From Bacteroidota bacterium (GTDB lineage Bacteria > Bacteroidota > Bacteroidia > UKL13-3): a DNA stretch of 64,000 bases. The notes under the pieces are model-generated. The model was not told where the DNA came from. It worked only from the letters and a program-made list of their open reading frames with translations, and ran no database searches. The first letter of the stretch is position 1. The number at the start of each line of letters is the position of its first letter. The stretch lies in assembly GCA_947457395.1 (NCBI GenBank), contig CANGVA010000004.1, positions 62,001 to 126,000 on the forward strand. Direction: 5' to 3'. Both the position numbers and the translations under genes were made by a program. Positions 51,361-60,868 of the stretch are shown here, piece after piece.

Positions 51361-54300
51361 TTAATGTAAAAACATACTGGATTCAGTTTGCGTTGGTTCT
51401 ACCATTGCTTGCTTCCTTGCTGTGGTATGAGCAATATCGCCTGAAAGATAATGAAGGACAGCTTACACAGGCCTATGCTAAAGTGCAGCAGGTGGTAATT
51501 GATAAGGAACTTGAATTCATTAATCATATTCAGGTGACTTTTGCAGATACTGTAAATCTGCAGAGAAACTGGAGCGATTTAATTGACCAGATGGCTGAGA
51601 CGGGAGTTGGTGTACGCATTTTTAAAAATGATACCTTATGCTTATGGACAGATAACCATATCAGCCTAAAATATCCTGTTGAGAAGATAATGGATGGAAC
51701 CGGCTTCATTACAGCTGCTAATGGTCATTATCTTACTTTCAGGCAAAAACGAGGTAATTACACTTATATTTTTCTTTACTGTATAAAAAATGAGTTCCCG
51801 TTTCGTAACCAGTACATAGAAAATCATTTTAGCAGCAAGCTTGATTTTCTGAAAGACGCATTTATTCTAACAAAACAGGTAGAAGGTTTTGCTGATATTA
51901 CAAGTTTATCCGGTAATTACCTTTTTTCTATTCAGGCATATGGATTTAGTAAGGCCACACCAACTTGGTTGGTAGTAATTATCTCACTTATGATGGTATA
52001 TATGCTTGCGCTAATTCATATGCTTGGACGGGTATATATAAAGAGGAACTTCTGGCTTACCAGTATTGCATTTTTCGGGTTGTTTGGTTACCTGCGCTGG
52101 ATGAATATATTTTATCACGCACCTTTCTTTTTATACAAGCTTAAATTGTTCGATCCTTCGGTATATGCATCTTCGATCTGGTTCCCTTCATTGGGTGATT
52201 TGTTTATTGACAGTGCCATTATACTTTGGTATCTAATATTGCTTGAGAGTAGAAGCAATCAATTGAAGCGCTACGCCAGAGCAGGGAAAGCCAATTTGTT
52301 TATTTTGGTTGCTCATGGGATTCTGGCTTTCACTGCCGCACATGCTGTTATCAGTTCAATTAAAAGTATTACAGTAGATTCACAGATTTCATTTGATGTC
52401 AATAATTTTTTCAGTATTAATTTCTTTACGTATGTGGGATTGATTGTGTCAATCATTCAGTTATTATCAGTTTATTTTATCAACAGAAATTTTGCACGAA
52501 TTGCTCGTATCCCTTTTGATAGCAGGGCCAGATGGATAGTGCCTTTGCTCTTTATTACGTATGCGGTCCTTATTTTCTTCTTTTTTAGCTCAGATTGGTT
52601 TTTGGCTTCAATTGTTATTCTGCTCAATGCTGCTTTTATTACCTTTAAATCTATTCAGATTAAACTCAACAGATTTCAGCAATACTTTGTAGTTATATTT
52701 ATTATTTCGGTTACATCTGCAGTATGTATCAATTACTGGCTAGACGAGAAAGAAAGAGAGGCACGTAAGTTGTATGCAGTTAAACTCATTTCCCAAAATG
52801 ATATTACAACGGATTATTATTTGCGCTCAATTGAGAAAAAGATAAAAGTTGATGAGTATGTGAGCGATTATTTTGTTAACCCACTTATTTCAAAAGCTCA
52901 ATTTGAGAAAAGAATCAGACAACTTTATTTTACCGGTTATCTATCCAAATTTGATGTAAACGTTTATGATTTTGACTCTGCAGGATATCATTTTAAACAG
53001 CGTAATGAATTTGGCTTTAATCAACTGAATGCAATTTACAGCAAAGGAACTATAGAAACAATTAATCGTAATTTCAGATATATTAATACAACAGCTGAAG
53101 CCAAGTCTTACCTTGGGAAATTTGTGATGAGTCGTTCAGGTGGTGTTAGTGGTTACTTATATATATATATCAAACCTAAACTTATTCAGGATGAAAATCG
53201 TTTTGATGAGTTACTGATTGAAGGATACCGTAAACGTAAAAGCAATGTTCAGTATTCTTATGCTGTTTACAAAGATAAAAACCTGGTTTACCAAAGTGGT
53301 GATTATCCTTACCGCATTACAAATACTTGGGGTGAAACAGAAAACACCTATAAGTTTTTTGAAGAAAATGATTTTGAACATTTACTTTATACCGATAAGC
53401 AGCCACTAACCATTGTGGTTAGTAAACCATCTGCTATGGTTCCGCAGTCCATCGGACTTTTCTCCTTCATCTTTACGTTTTGTACCGTAACCCTCATTTT
53501 TGTTTTGTTTGCCTATGTTGGTGTAAACGCTCAAATTCTGCGTAATTCAAAGCTATTTAACAATAGCATATCCAAGCGCATACAGCGTATCTTTAACAGG
53601 TTGCTCATGATAGACACACCTGAGATTTTATACATCCGCACGCGTATTCAGATTTCTATCATATTCATACTTTTTATAACCCTTATCTTTAGCGGATATT
53701 TTACCATTTCGTTTACTACACAGAAGTATAATAACCGTCAAAAAGAGCGTTTAATGAAGAAGATGCGAAACGTGGTGCTTGCCTTTGAAAACGAAAAGGT
53801 AAAAGACATGGCATGGGATAGAAGTGGTGAACTTGAGGCACTGGTTAATCAAATTGCTGATTTTTATGATACTGATATTTCCTTGTTTGATAGGAACGGG
53901 GATATTATAGCTTCCAGTATTTCTAAAATTTATGATGAGGGCATTGTTGGTGGTCTCATTGATCCGCATGCATATTACCATCTGAATTTGCTTAAAGAGT
54001 CGCAGTTTATACAGTCTGAAAACATTGTGCGTTTAAGTTTTGAGGCAGCTTATGCTCCTGTTTTTAAGAATAAAACGCAGGTGTTGGGTTATTTGCAGTT
54101 ACCTTACTTCAATCAGCAAGTTGACTTGTATGCCGAGATTTCATCCGTTGTTGTAGGATTTATTAACCTTTATGTGGTTTTGTTCATTATCATCGGGGTT
54201 ATTGCTTATCTGGTATCAAGGAATATATCCTATCCGCTAACATTAATACAGCAGAAATTATCTAAAACAGAACTTGGCCAAACCAACGAGCCAATTATCT

Positions 54301-55061
54301 GGCAGCGTGACGATGAAATAGGGGAGTTGGTGAAGCAATACAATTACATGATTACAGCACTTGAGCGGAGCGCCCGTAAACTAGCAGAAACTGAGCGTGA
54401 AGGTGCATGGCGTGAAATAGCCAGACAGATTGCACATGAAATTAAGAATCCGCTTACACCAATGAAGTTGAGCATACAACATCTGCAACGTTCCTTCAAA
54501 AATAGTGATGCTGATTTAGGTGATAAGATTAATCGTACAACAAAACTGCTCATTCAGCAAATAGATACATTAAGTGAATTGGCTAATGAATTCTCTTCAT
54601 TTGCTAAGATGCCAGCTCCCAATTCTGAGTATTTTAATGCATGTGAAGCCATCCAGCAGGTGGTTGATCTTTATGCTACAACGACAGAAGCCAGGCTGGA
54701 GTTAACGTGTAATATTGAAACTGAGTTGTGGTTTGACCGCTCATACTTTAACCGAATCATAACCAATCTGATTAAAAATGCCATACAGGCTATTCCTGAA
54801 AACAGACAAGGGCTAATTAGTATTGATGCACATGAAAATGATAGCGAAATAACTATTGCGGTAAAAGATAACGGAAGTGGTATGACTGAGGAACACGCAT
54901 CTAATATTTTTAAGCCCTACTTCAGTACTAAAATCAGTGGAATGGGATTAGGATTGCCAATCATTAAAAGCATGATTGAAAGTGGCAGCGGAAGCATTTC
55001 TTTTATTACCCAGCAAGATATTGGTACTACGTTTATTATAAAACTACCCAAACACCAGTAA
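51354..55061 (+). CDS. very large membrane sensor histidine kinase (NtrY-like C-terminus)
   Basis: 1235 residues. One N-terminal helix and a periplasmic domain of about 170 residues are followed by seven or so clustered membrane helices (about 200-470), a second extracytoplasmic domain, two helices near 700-790, a third sensor domain, a helix with HAMP, and the kinase core. The phospho-acceptor is H1028 in RQIAHEIKNPLTPMKL; the ATP-binding domain shows NLIKNAIQAIP, KDNGSGM and GMGLGLPIIKSM. No receiver domain or adjacent response regulator is present. The TTG start overlaps hldD by 7 bp. The stop overlaps the following barrel gene (TAATG), suggesting a joint envelope function. Signal unknown. 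Confidence 0.88.
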   Translation: MVINVKTYWIQFALVLPLLASLLWYEQYRLKDNEGQLTQAYAKVQQVVIDKELEFINHIQVTFADTVNLQRNWSDLIDQMAETGVGVRIFKNDTLCLWTDNHISLKYPVEKIMDGTGFITAANGHYLTFRQKRGNYTYIFLYCIKNEFPFRNQYIENHFSSKLDFLKDAFILTKQVEGFADITSLSGNYLFSIQAYGFSKATPTWLVVIISLMMVYMLALIHMLGRVYIKRNFWLTSIAFFGLFGYLRWMNIFYHAPFFLYKLKLFDPSVYASSIWFPSLGDLFIDSAIILWYLILLESRSNQLKRYARAGKANLFILVAHGILAFTAAHAVISSIKSITVDSQISFDVNNFFSINFFTYVGLIVSIIQLLSVYFINRNFARIARIPFDSRARWIVPLLFITYAVLIFFFFSSDWFLASIVILLNAAFITFKSIQIKLNRFQQYFVVIFIISVTSAVCINYWLDEKEREARKLYAVKLISQNDITTDYYLRSIEKKIKVDEYVSDYFVNPLISKAQFEKRIRQLYFTGYLSKFDVNVYDFDSAGYHFKQRNEFGFNQLNAIYSKGTIETINRNFRYINTTAEAKSYLGKFVMSRSGGVSGYLYIYIKPKLIQDENRFDELLIEGYRKRKSNVQYSYAVYKDKNLVYQSGDYPYRITNTWGETENTYKFFEENDFEHLLYTDKQPLTIVVSKPSAMVPQSIGLFSFIFTFCTVTLIFVLFAYVGVNAQILRNSKLFNNSISKRIQRIFNRLLMIDTPEILYIRTRIQISIIFILFITLIFSGYFTISFTTQKYNNRQKERLMKKMRNVVLAFENEKVKDMAWDRSGELEALVNQIADFYDTDISLFDRNGDIIASSISKIYDEGIVGGLIDPHAYYHLNLLKESQFIQSENIVRLSFEAAYAPVFKNKTQVLGYLQLPYFNQQVDLYAEISSVVVGFINLYVVLFIIIGVIAYLVSRNISYPLTLIQQKLSKTELGQTNEPIIWQRDDEIGELVKQYNYMITALERSARKLAETEREGAWREIARQIAHEIKNPLTPMKLSIQHLQRSFKNSDADLGDKINRTTKLLIQQIDTLSELANEFSSFAKMPAPNSEYFNACEAIQQVVDLYATTTEARLELTCNIETELWFDRSYFNRIITNLIKNAIQAIPENRQGLISIDAHENDSEITIAVKDNGSGMTEEHASNIFKPYFSTKISGMGLGLPIIKSMIESGSGSISFITQQDIGTTFIIKLPKHQ

Positions 55062-58000
55062 TGCCATTTCGGGTTTATTCGGTTATTATCATCATCATCT
55101 CAGCAGCTTTTGCTGTAACCTGTTTTGCACAGCAATCCATTACGCAGCGTTCGGGTAAATTAGTTATTACAGCTGATTCCATTCGGCTAGATAGCTTAGT
55201 GATAGTGAAGGGCTCTTTTGTTTTGACAGATGGTAAAACACTTTTAAAAGAAGGTGTTGATTATACTATTAATTGCAGCCGCGGTTTGCTTTATCCTGCG
55301 CCTGTCTTACATCATAAAGTTTTACAATATAGTTTTCGTATCATTCCCTATCCGCTTACGAAAAAATTTAGCAATAAGTCAGCCGCAGTTATCAATCCTG
55401 AATTTCAAATCATCAATAATCCTTTTATATACATACCCAATGCTCAAAGTGAAGTGCTGTTTAGCAGAGAAGGGTTAAAGATGAATGGAAGTTTATCTCG
55501 GGGGCTTTCTTTTGGTAATAATCAAAATGTGGTGCTCAATGCCAATCTGAATTTACAATTGGCCGGAAGATTACAGAATGATATTGATGTGCTGGCTGCC
55601 ATCAGTGATGAGAATAATCCCATACAACCTGAAGGTAATACCCAGCAATTACAGGATTTTGATAAAGTGTTTATAAGGTTGAGCAAGAATAAAACTGCTT
55701 TAACTGTAGGTGATTTTGAAATGGCAAGACCTGATAATAGTTATTTTATGAATTACTTCAAAAAATCACGTGGCGGCCAGTTTTATACTGCACTTAAATC
55801 CGGCAAGCATGCTACGCTTCAATTGGGAGGAGAAGCAGCTATTTCACGCGGCCGATTTGCCAGAAATGTGATTCAAGGCATTGAAGGTAATCAGGGGCCT
55901 TATCGTCTGTCGGGTGCAAACAATGAGCTGTTTATCATTCTTATTTCAGGAACAGAAGCCATTTACCTGGATGGTCAGCGGCTGGTAAGGGGTGAGCAGA
56001 ATGATTATGTGATTGATTATAACAGTGGCGAAATTACTTTTATGCCACGAAGGGTTATCACCCAATATAGCCGAATTGTAGTTGAGTTTCAGTATAGCGA
56101 CAGGAACTTTGCTCGTTCCGTAGTACATACAAATGCCGAATATCATCATAATCGATTTCGTATACGTGCCAATTATTTTACCGAACAGGATGATCCGGAT
56201 CAGCCGTTTTTGCAAAATCTAACCGATAGTAATAAACGCATACTGGCAGCAGCTGGCGATAACCTTAGTGAAGCGCTTGCGCCCAGCGAATCACCTACCA
56301 ATGTATTTGCCATCAATAAAATACTATACCGTAAGATAGATACGTTGGGTTTTCAGGGTGTTTTTGTGTATGCAAATTCAGCCGGAACTGATACGCAATT
56401 CTTTGAAGTACGATTTAGTTTTGTGGGTCAGGGCAGGGGCGATTATGTACAGGCAGAATCATCAGCAAATGGCAGGGTATTTAAATGGGTTTCACCAACA
56501 GCAGGTGTAAGGCAGGGGGATTATGCCCCCGTTGTGCAACTGGTAAGTCCTAAACGTTTACAACTGCTTTCACTGGGTACTGATTTAATGCTGCTAAAAA
56601 ATACAACAATCAGTGTTGAACTTGCAAGAAGCGAATATGATAAAAACAGGTATTCAGAAAAGGATAAATCTGATGATGCGGGTTATGGGATAAAAACCGG
56701 AATTACACATACCATGAAATTGCAGCAAAAGGAAAATAATTACTGGTTTTTAAAAACAGAAGCAGGACATGAATATGTAGATAAACAATTCAGATTTGTG
56801 GAGCGCTACCGAAGTGTGGAGTTTGACAGATTATGGAACAGATTACTCAATAACACGCAAACCACAGATACTGGATATGAGGAGCACATCGTTTCCTTTC
56901 GCACTTCATTAAATCACCAGCAAAAAGGTAATATCTACTTTCAGTCGGGTTATTACAACAGGCAAGGTGCGTTTACAGGCTGGCAGCAAACTGCAGGAAT
57001 GCAATTACATCATAAAAAAAGCCACTTATCTGCAGAAACTGAGTGGCTAGATACGAGAAATGCAACTAGTGGTGCTCAGCTTACAAATGAAACCCGCAAG
57101 CACCGGCTTGATTATGGCAGACAAATCTGGCGCATGATTGCAGGTGTCAGATATGAAACAGAGCGAAGCAGCTTTAGCAGAGGCACAGATACTCTGCTCA
57201 ATGGAAGTTTTACTTTTAATCAATATACATTTTATATAAATAATACTGATACAGGCGCACTCACTTATAAAATAGAGTATAGTCAGCGAGAGGATTTTCT
57301 GCCTCGCAGCAGTGAGTTCAAATCAAGTACACTCGGAAAAAATTTAAATGGCAGCGTCTTACTGACGCAACAAAATACCAATAGGCTAACAGCAAATATT
57401 ACTTATCGGGAATTTCTGATTCGAGATACAGGTCTAATCAAACTACAACCTGAAAATACTATACTCATGCGCCTGGAATATGATTACGGGTTTTTAAAAC
57501 GTGTGTTTACTGCTAATACTTATTATGCTGTTGGCAAAGGAAACGAGTTAAGAAGAGATTTTCAGTTTCTGGAGGTGCCGCCCGGACAGGGAATTTATGT
57601 TTGGCGTGATTTTAACCGTGATGGTTTACAGGGGCTAAATGAGTTTGTAGTGGCTTCCGGCATCGAAAGGAATCAAGCTAATTTCATCAAGATATTTTTA
57701 CCAACCAACTCATCCATAAGGGTGCAGACCAACCAGTTTAATCAAACCCTTAATATTAACCCTGCTGTGTTTTGGGCAGGCAAGCGCGGACTCAAACGGT
57801 TTTTATCTCGATGGTATAATCAAACTGCTGTTAAGCTTGATAGAAAAACAATATCATCCGATGATCTGGAATTTCTTAACCCGTTTGAGTTTAATTTTAC
57901 CGATAGCGTTATTGTATCAAATGCATCGTTGATTAGAAATGCATTGTTTTATAATCGTACCGATCCGGTTTTTGGATTTGACCTCAATATTACCGAAAGC

Positions 58001-58567
58001 AGAAATAAAACTTTTCAGACAAACGGTTTTGATAGCAGGCAGCGCAGGGAACAAGGAGCCAATTTAAGATGGAATTTTACCAGTAGCTGGGGTATTACTA
58101 TGTCTTACCTTTATGGCAATAGAGCTTATACTTCTGATTTTTTTACAGCAAATAACTATAGCTATGTTTTCAATGAGGCCAAACCAAGAATTATTTATCA
58201 GTTAACTTCTAATATCCGTGCCACCGTTCTTTATAGTTATTTCATAGGTGCTAATAAGGCGGAACTTGGAAATGAAACAGGAATAAATGAGGAGATTGGT
58301 ATGGAGTTACGTTATAATGCAGCCAGGCAGGGTGTACTTAATGCCAAATTCAGCTATTTTAATGTGCAGTATGTTGGTGATATTTCTTCACCATTGGGCT
58401 ATGATATGATGCAGGGGCTAACTGCAGGAGAAAACATGGTTTGGAATATTAGCTTTCAGCAGCGTTTAGGAAACAACCTACAGATTAATGTAAATTATGA
58501 TGGTAGGAAATCCGGTAACCAGGATATCATTAATATTGGCAGGATGGAAGCCAGATATGTATTTTAA
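55061..58567 (+). CDS. 1168-aa outer-membrane protein of unknown function
   Basis: Signal peptide ends near residue 23 (TCFAQ). An N-terminal beta domain with TADSIRLDSLVIVKGSFVL follows, then MNGSLSRGLSFGNNQNVVLN and ISDENNPIQPEGNTQQLQDF, segments conserved in a Bacteroidota family and reminiscent of parts of the gliding/secretion protein SprA. The rest is a long series of amphipathic strands ending in MEARYVF, a C-terminal aromatic residue typical of outer-membrane barrels. It contains an EF-hand-like loop (WRDFNRDGLQGLNEFV) that may bind Ca2+. Translationally coupled to the kinase. SprA homology is an impression, not a result; size is about half of SprA. Confidence 0.75.
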   Translation: MPFRVYSVIIIIISAAFAVTCFAQQSITQRSGKLVITADSIRLDSLVIVKGSFVLTDGKTLLKEGVDYTINCSRGLLYPAPVLHHKVLQYSFRIIPYPLTKKFSNKSAAVINPEFQIINNPFIYIPNAQSEVLFSREGLKMNGSLSRGLSFGNNQNVVLNANLNLQLAGRLQNDIDVLAAISDENNPIQPEGNTQQLQDFDKVFIRLSKNKTALTVGDFEMARPDNSYFMNYFKKSRGGQFYTALKSGKHATLQLGGEAAISRGRFARNVIQGIEGNQGPYRLSGANNELFIILISGTEAIYLDGQRLVRGEQNDYVIDYNSGEITFMPRRVITQYSRIVVEFQYSDRNFARSVVHTNAEYHHNRFRIRANYFTEQDDPDQPFLQNLTDSNKRILAAAGDNLSEALAPSESPTNVFAINKILYRKIDTLGFQGVFVYANSAGTDTQFFEVRFSFVGQGRGDYVQAESSANGRVFKWVSPTAGVRQGDYAPVVQLVSPKRLQLLSLGTDLMLLKNTTISVELARSEYDKNRYSEKDKSDDAGYGIKTGITHTMKLQQKENNYWFLKTEAGHEYVDKQFRFVERYRSVEFDRLWNRLLNNTQTTDTGYEEHIVSFRTSLNHQQKGNIYFQSGYYNRQGAFTGWQQTAGMQLHHKKSHLSAETEWLDTRNATSGAQLTNETRKHRLDYGRQIWRMIAGVRYETERSSFSRGTDTLLNGSFTFNQYTFYINNTDTGALTYKIEYSQREDFLPRSSEFKSSTLGKNLNGSVLLTQQNTNRLTANITYREFLIRDTGLIKLQPENTILMRLEYDYGFLKRVFTANTYYAVGKGNELRRDFQFLEVPPGQGIYVWRDFNRDGLQGLNEFVVASGIERNQANFIKIFLPTNSSIRVQTNQFNQTLNINPAVFWAGKRGLKRFLSRWYNQTAVKLDRKTISSDDLEFLNPFEFNFTDSVIVSNASLIRNALFYNRTDPVFGFDLNITESRNKTFQTNGFDSRQRREQGANLRWNFTSSWGITMSYLYGNRAYTSDFFTANNYSYVFNEAKPRIIYQLTSNIRATVLYSYFIGANKAELGNETGINEEIGMELRYNAARQGVLNAKFSYFNVQYVGDISSPLGYDMMQGLTAGENMVWNISFQQRLGNNLQINVNYDGRKSGNQDIINIGRMEARYVF

Positions 58568-58596
58568 ATAAGGCTCATTTCTCTATAATGTATTGA

Positions 58597-59766
58597 TTAA
58601 GCAGTTCTTTCAGTCAGTTTATTTCCTATCATTTGCGCTATGATGGTAAACCATAGAATAATACATGGCACGGCTTTAAGCACATAAGGTTCTACCCATT
58701 CCTTGCGTATTACCCGCGGAAAAAAATCCGTTGGTGAGAGGCAGGTAAATATAAAAAGCAATACAACTAATATAAGTAATATGCCATTTGGTTTTATACC
58801 AAACCACCAAACTGCTGCGCCCGTAACAGCTATGACAAACGTTGAGGATTCAGCCTTGTGATTAAAAATGATAACCCAAATCATGATTGATGCTAGCATT
58901 GCTTTACGAAAAATGATGTTTTGATATTGACTTGTTTTTATGAGCGGGAGCAAAAGAAGTACAGCACCTGATAATACAATGAATAACTTTGGTGGGTCAA
59001 CTCCCAACCAGCTTTTTAGCCAACCCATCACTGATAATCCGTAGGAAACGCTATGGTCATTTTGCAACATATGCCACCAGCTTTTGTATAGATATATTAA
59101 TTGTTGTGGCGGTATTACAATCAGGGGTGCCATTAACAACAAAACAAACCAGATGATGCTCCAGCGGATAAACTTTAATTTTCCGGGATAGAGTAATAAA
59201 AGAGTAAATGCCACAACCCCAAATATTTTTATAAAGGCCGTAATCACTATAAACAAAGCAGCCAGGTGGGGCTTTTTGTCTTCAAATGCATTGAATGTAA
59301 AGAGCAGTAGTGCAGCAATGATGCTATTGGTTTGTGCACTTTGAATTGCCGTTAAATTTTCCTGAAAAACAAACCAAAGGGCAAAGGCCATTACTTTCTC
59401 AGAAATAAAGTTGAATTTCTTAATTGCATGGAAGAGCAATACACTGCTAAAGCAATTCCACACAATTAAACTCAGCCAATCCGGTAGAATTGCAAACGGT
59501 GCCATAGCTAGAGCAAAGGTTGGACTGTATTTAAATAAATCATATTGTTCTGCAGGATACAGTATATATAAGTCTTGCGAATAAATCAGATGAAAGAAGG
59601 CCTGCCTGAATATGATGAAGTTGTTGTAATGCTTATAAGTGTTCAGTCCATTAAAGGTTTTATTACCTAAATATATGAGATGAACACTTGCAATAATTGC
59701 TGCCAGCAGATATAAACCAAGCAATACGTTTGCTGAGGTTACATATTGTTTAATCTTACTTGACAT
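58597..59766 (-). CDS. GT87/DUF2029-family membrane mannosyltransferase-like protein
   Basis: 389 residues from the chosen ATG (MSSKIKQYVTSANVLLGLYL). About ten hydrophobic helices, with the luminal-loop Asp/Tyr-rich region IYSQDLYILYPAEQYDLFKY and YSPTFALAMAPF, which is characteristic of GT-C fold GT87 polyprenol-phosphate-mannose-dependent alpha-mannosyltransferases. ILWFTIIAQM forms the last helix. The open frame extends 30 codons upstream into pdxA, without support. It follows pdxA by 13 bp. Acceptor unknown. Confidence 0.78.
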   Translation of the reverse strand: MSSKIKQYVTSANVLLGLYLLAAIIASVHLIYLGNKTFNGLNTYKHYNNFIIFRQAFFHLIYSQDLYILYPAEQYDLFKYSPTFALAMAPFAILPDWLSLIVWNCFSSVLLFHAIKKFNFISEKVMAFALWFVFQENLTAIQSAQTNSIIAALLLFTFNAFEDKKPHLAALFIVITAFIKIFGVVAFTLLLLYPGKLKFIRWSIIWFVLLLMAPLIVIPPQQLIYLYKSWWHMLQNDHSVSYGLSVMGWLKSWLGVDPPKLFIVLSGAVLLLLPLIKTSQYQNIIFRKAMLASIMIWVIIFNHKAESSTFVIAVTGAAVWWFGIKPNGILLILVVLLFIFTCLSPTDFFPRVIRKEWVEPYVLKAVPCIILWFTIIAQMIGNKLTERTA

Positions 59767-59779
59767 GCTTTGGGTAAAG

Positions 59780-60847
59780 TTAGAAATCAATTCGAAATCG
59801 TTCTTTACGAAGTGGAGTAAACGGCAACGGATTTTCCTGCAGTTTAAAGTTATCATTTCTTCTTCTTACAATGTCTATAGCCGCATATATGGCATTTCTA
59901 AAAGACACTTCGCTGGCCTGATTTTTACCTGCTATTCCATAAGCTGTGCCATGGTCTGGTGAAGTTCGCACAAATGGAAGACCTGCTGTGAAATTTACCC
60001 CATCTTCAAAAGCTATATACTTAAAAGGAATTAAACCCTGATCATGATACATGGCTAAAACGGCATCAAACTTCTGGTGTTGTCTTGCTCCAAAAAAGCC
60101 ATCTGATGAGTAAGGGCCGTATACAACCATGCCTTCTTCCTGTGCAGTTTTAATGGCAGGTACAATGATGTCTTTGTCTTCATTGCCCAATAAGCCATTA
60201 TCACCAGCATGCGGATTTAATCCAAGTACAGCAATCTTAGGTTTGCTGATGCTAAAATCATCCTGAAGTGATTTTTTCATGATGCGCAGCTTCCGTAAAA
60301 TTAAATCGGTATTCAGCACCTGAGCAACATCCTTGAGCGGTATATGGGCCGTTGCTAAACCAACCCGAATATCTGAATGAATGAGCATCATGATATAATC
60401 ATGCGTTCCTGCCTGTTGAGCCAGATATTCTGTATGGCCCTTAAATGGCAATAGTTGATTATTTACGTTATGCTTGTTTAATGGCGCTGTCACCAATGCA
60501 TGTATCTTCCCATCTTTTAAATCCTTAGTTGCCAACTCAAGGGAACGGAAGGCGTATTTACCTGCTGATTCTGTTGATTCTCCGGGTTTAATTTCAACTT
60601 CATCATCCCAGCATACCAGCACGTTCGATTTTTTGGAATGAATCTGATCAAGACTTTTTGCTATGTAAAGATTAAACTCATGATGGCCCATTAGTTTTTT
60701 CCAATAGGTTATTATCTTTGGTGAACCATATACCACCGGTGTGCAGTAATCAGTGATACGGTTATCCAGCAATGTTTTTATGATTACTTCTACGCTAACG
60801 CCATTAACGTCACCAAGCGTAATTCCTATAATGGGTAATTTACTCAT
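59780..60847 (-). CDS. pdxA: 4-hydroxythreonine-4-phosphate dehydrogenase
   Basis: 355 residues. GITLGDVNGVSVEVIIKTL opens the protein (usual: GDPAGIGPE; here the motif is GDVNGVSVE, a Bacteroidota variant). Metal-binding His lie in FKGHTEYLAQ, NPHAGDNGLLG and MYHDQGLIPFKY, and FVRTSPDHGTAYGIAGK is the conserved closing part. It makes the pyridoxal 5'-phosphate precursor in the DXP-dependent route. It sits between pepA (21 bp upstream) and the GT87 gene, in an operon whose logic is unclear. Confidence 0.94.
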   Translation of the reverse strand: MSKLPIIGITLGDVNGVSVEVIIKTLLDNRITDYCTPVVYGSPKIITYWKKLMGHHEFNLYIAKSLDQIHSKKSNVLVCWDDEVEIKPGESTESAGKYAFRSLELATKDLKDGKIHALVTAPLNKHNVNNQLLPFKGHTEYLAQQAGTHDYIMMLIHSDIRVGLATAHIPLKDVAQVLNTDLILRKLRIMKKSLQDDFSISKPKIAVLGLNPHAGDNGLLGNEDKDIIVPAIKTAQEEGMVVYGPYSSDGFFGARQHQKFDAVLAMYHDQGLIPFKYIAFEDGVNFTAGLPFVRTSPDHGTAYGIAGKNQASEVSFRNAIYAAIDIVRRRNDNFKLQENPLPFTPLRKERFRIDF

Positions 60848-60868
60848 CTTGCTCTTCTTTTGATATAA

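Noticed and set aside
59767-59856. 30-codon upstream extension of the GT87 protein
   Set aside because: It overlaps the end of pdxA, is hydrophilic, and precedes the natural start of the first helix.
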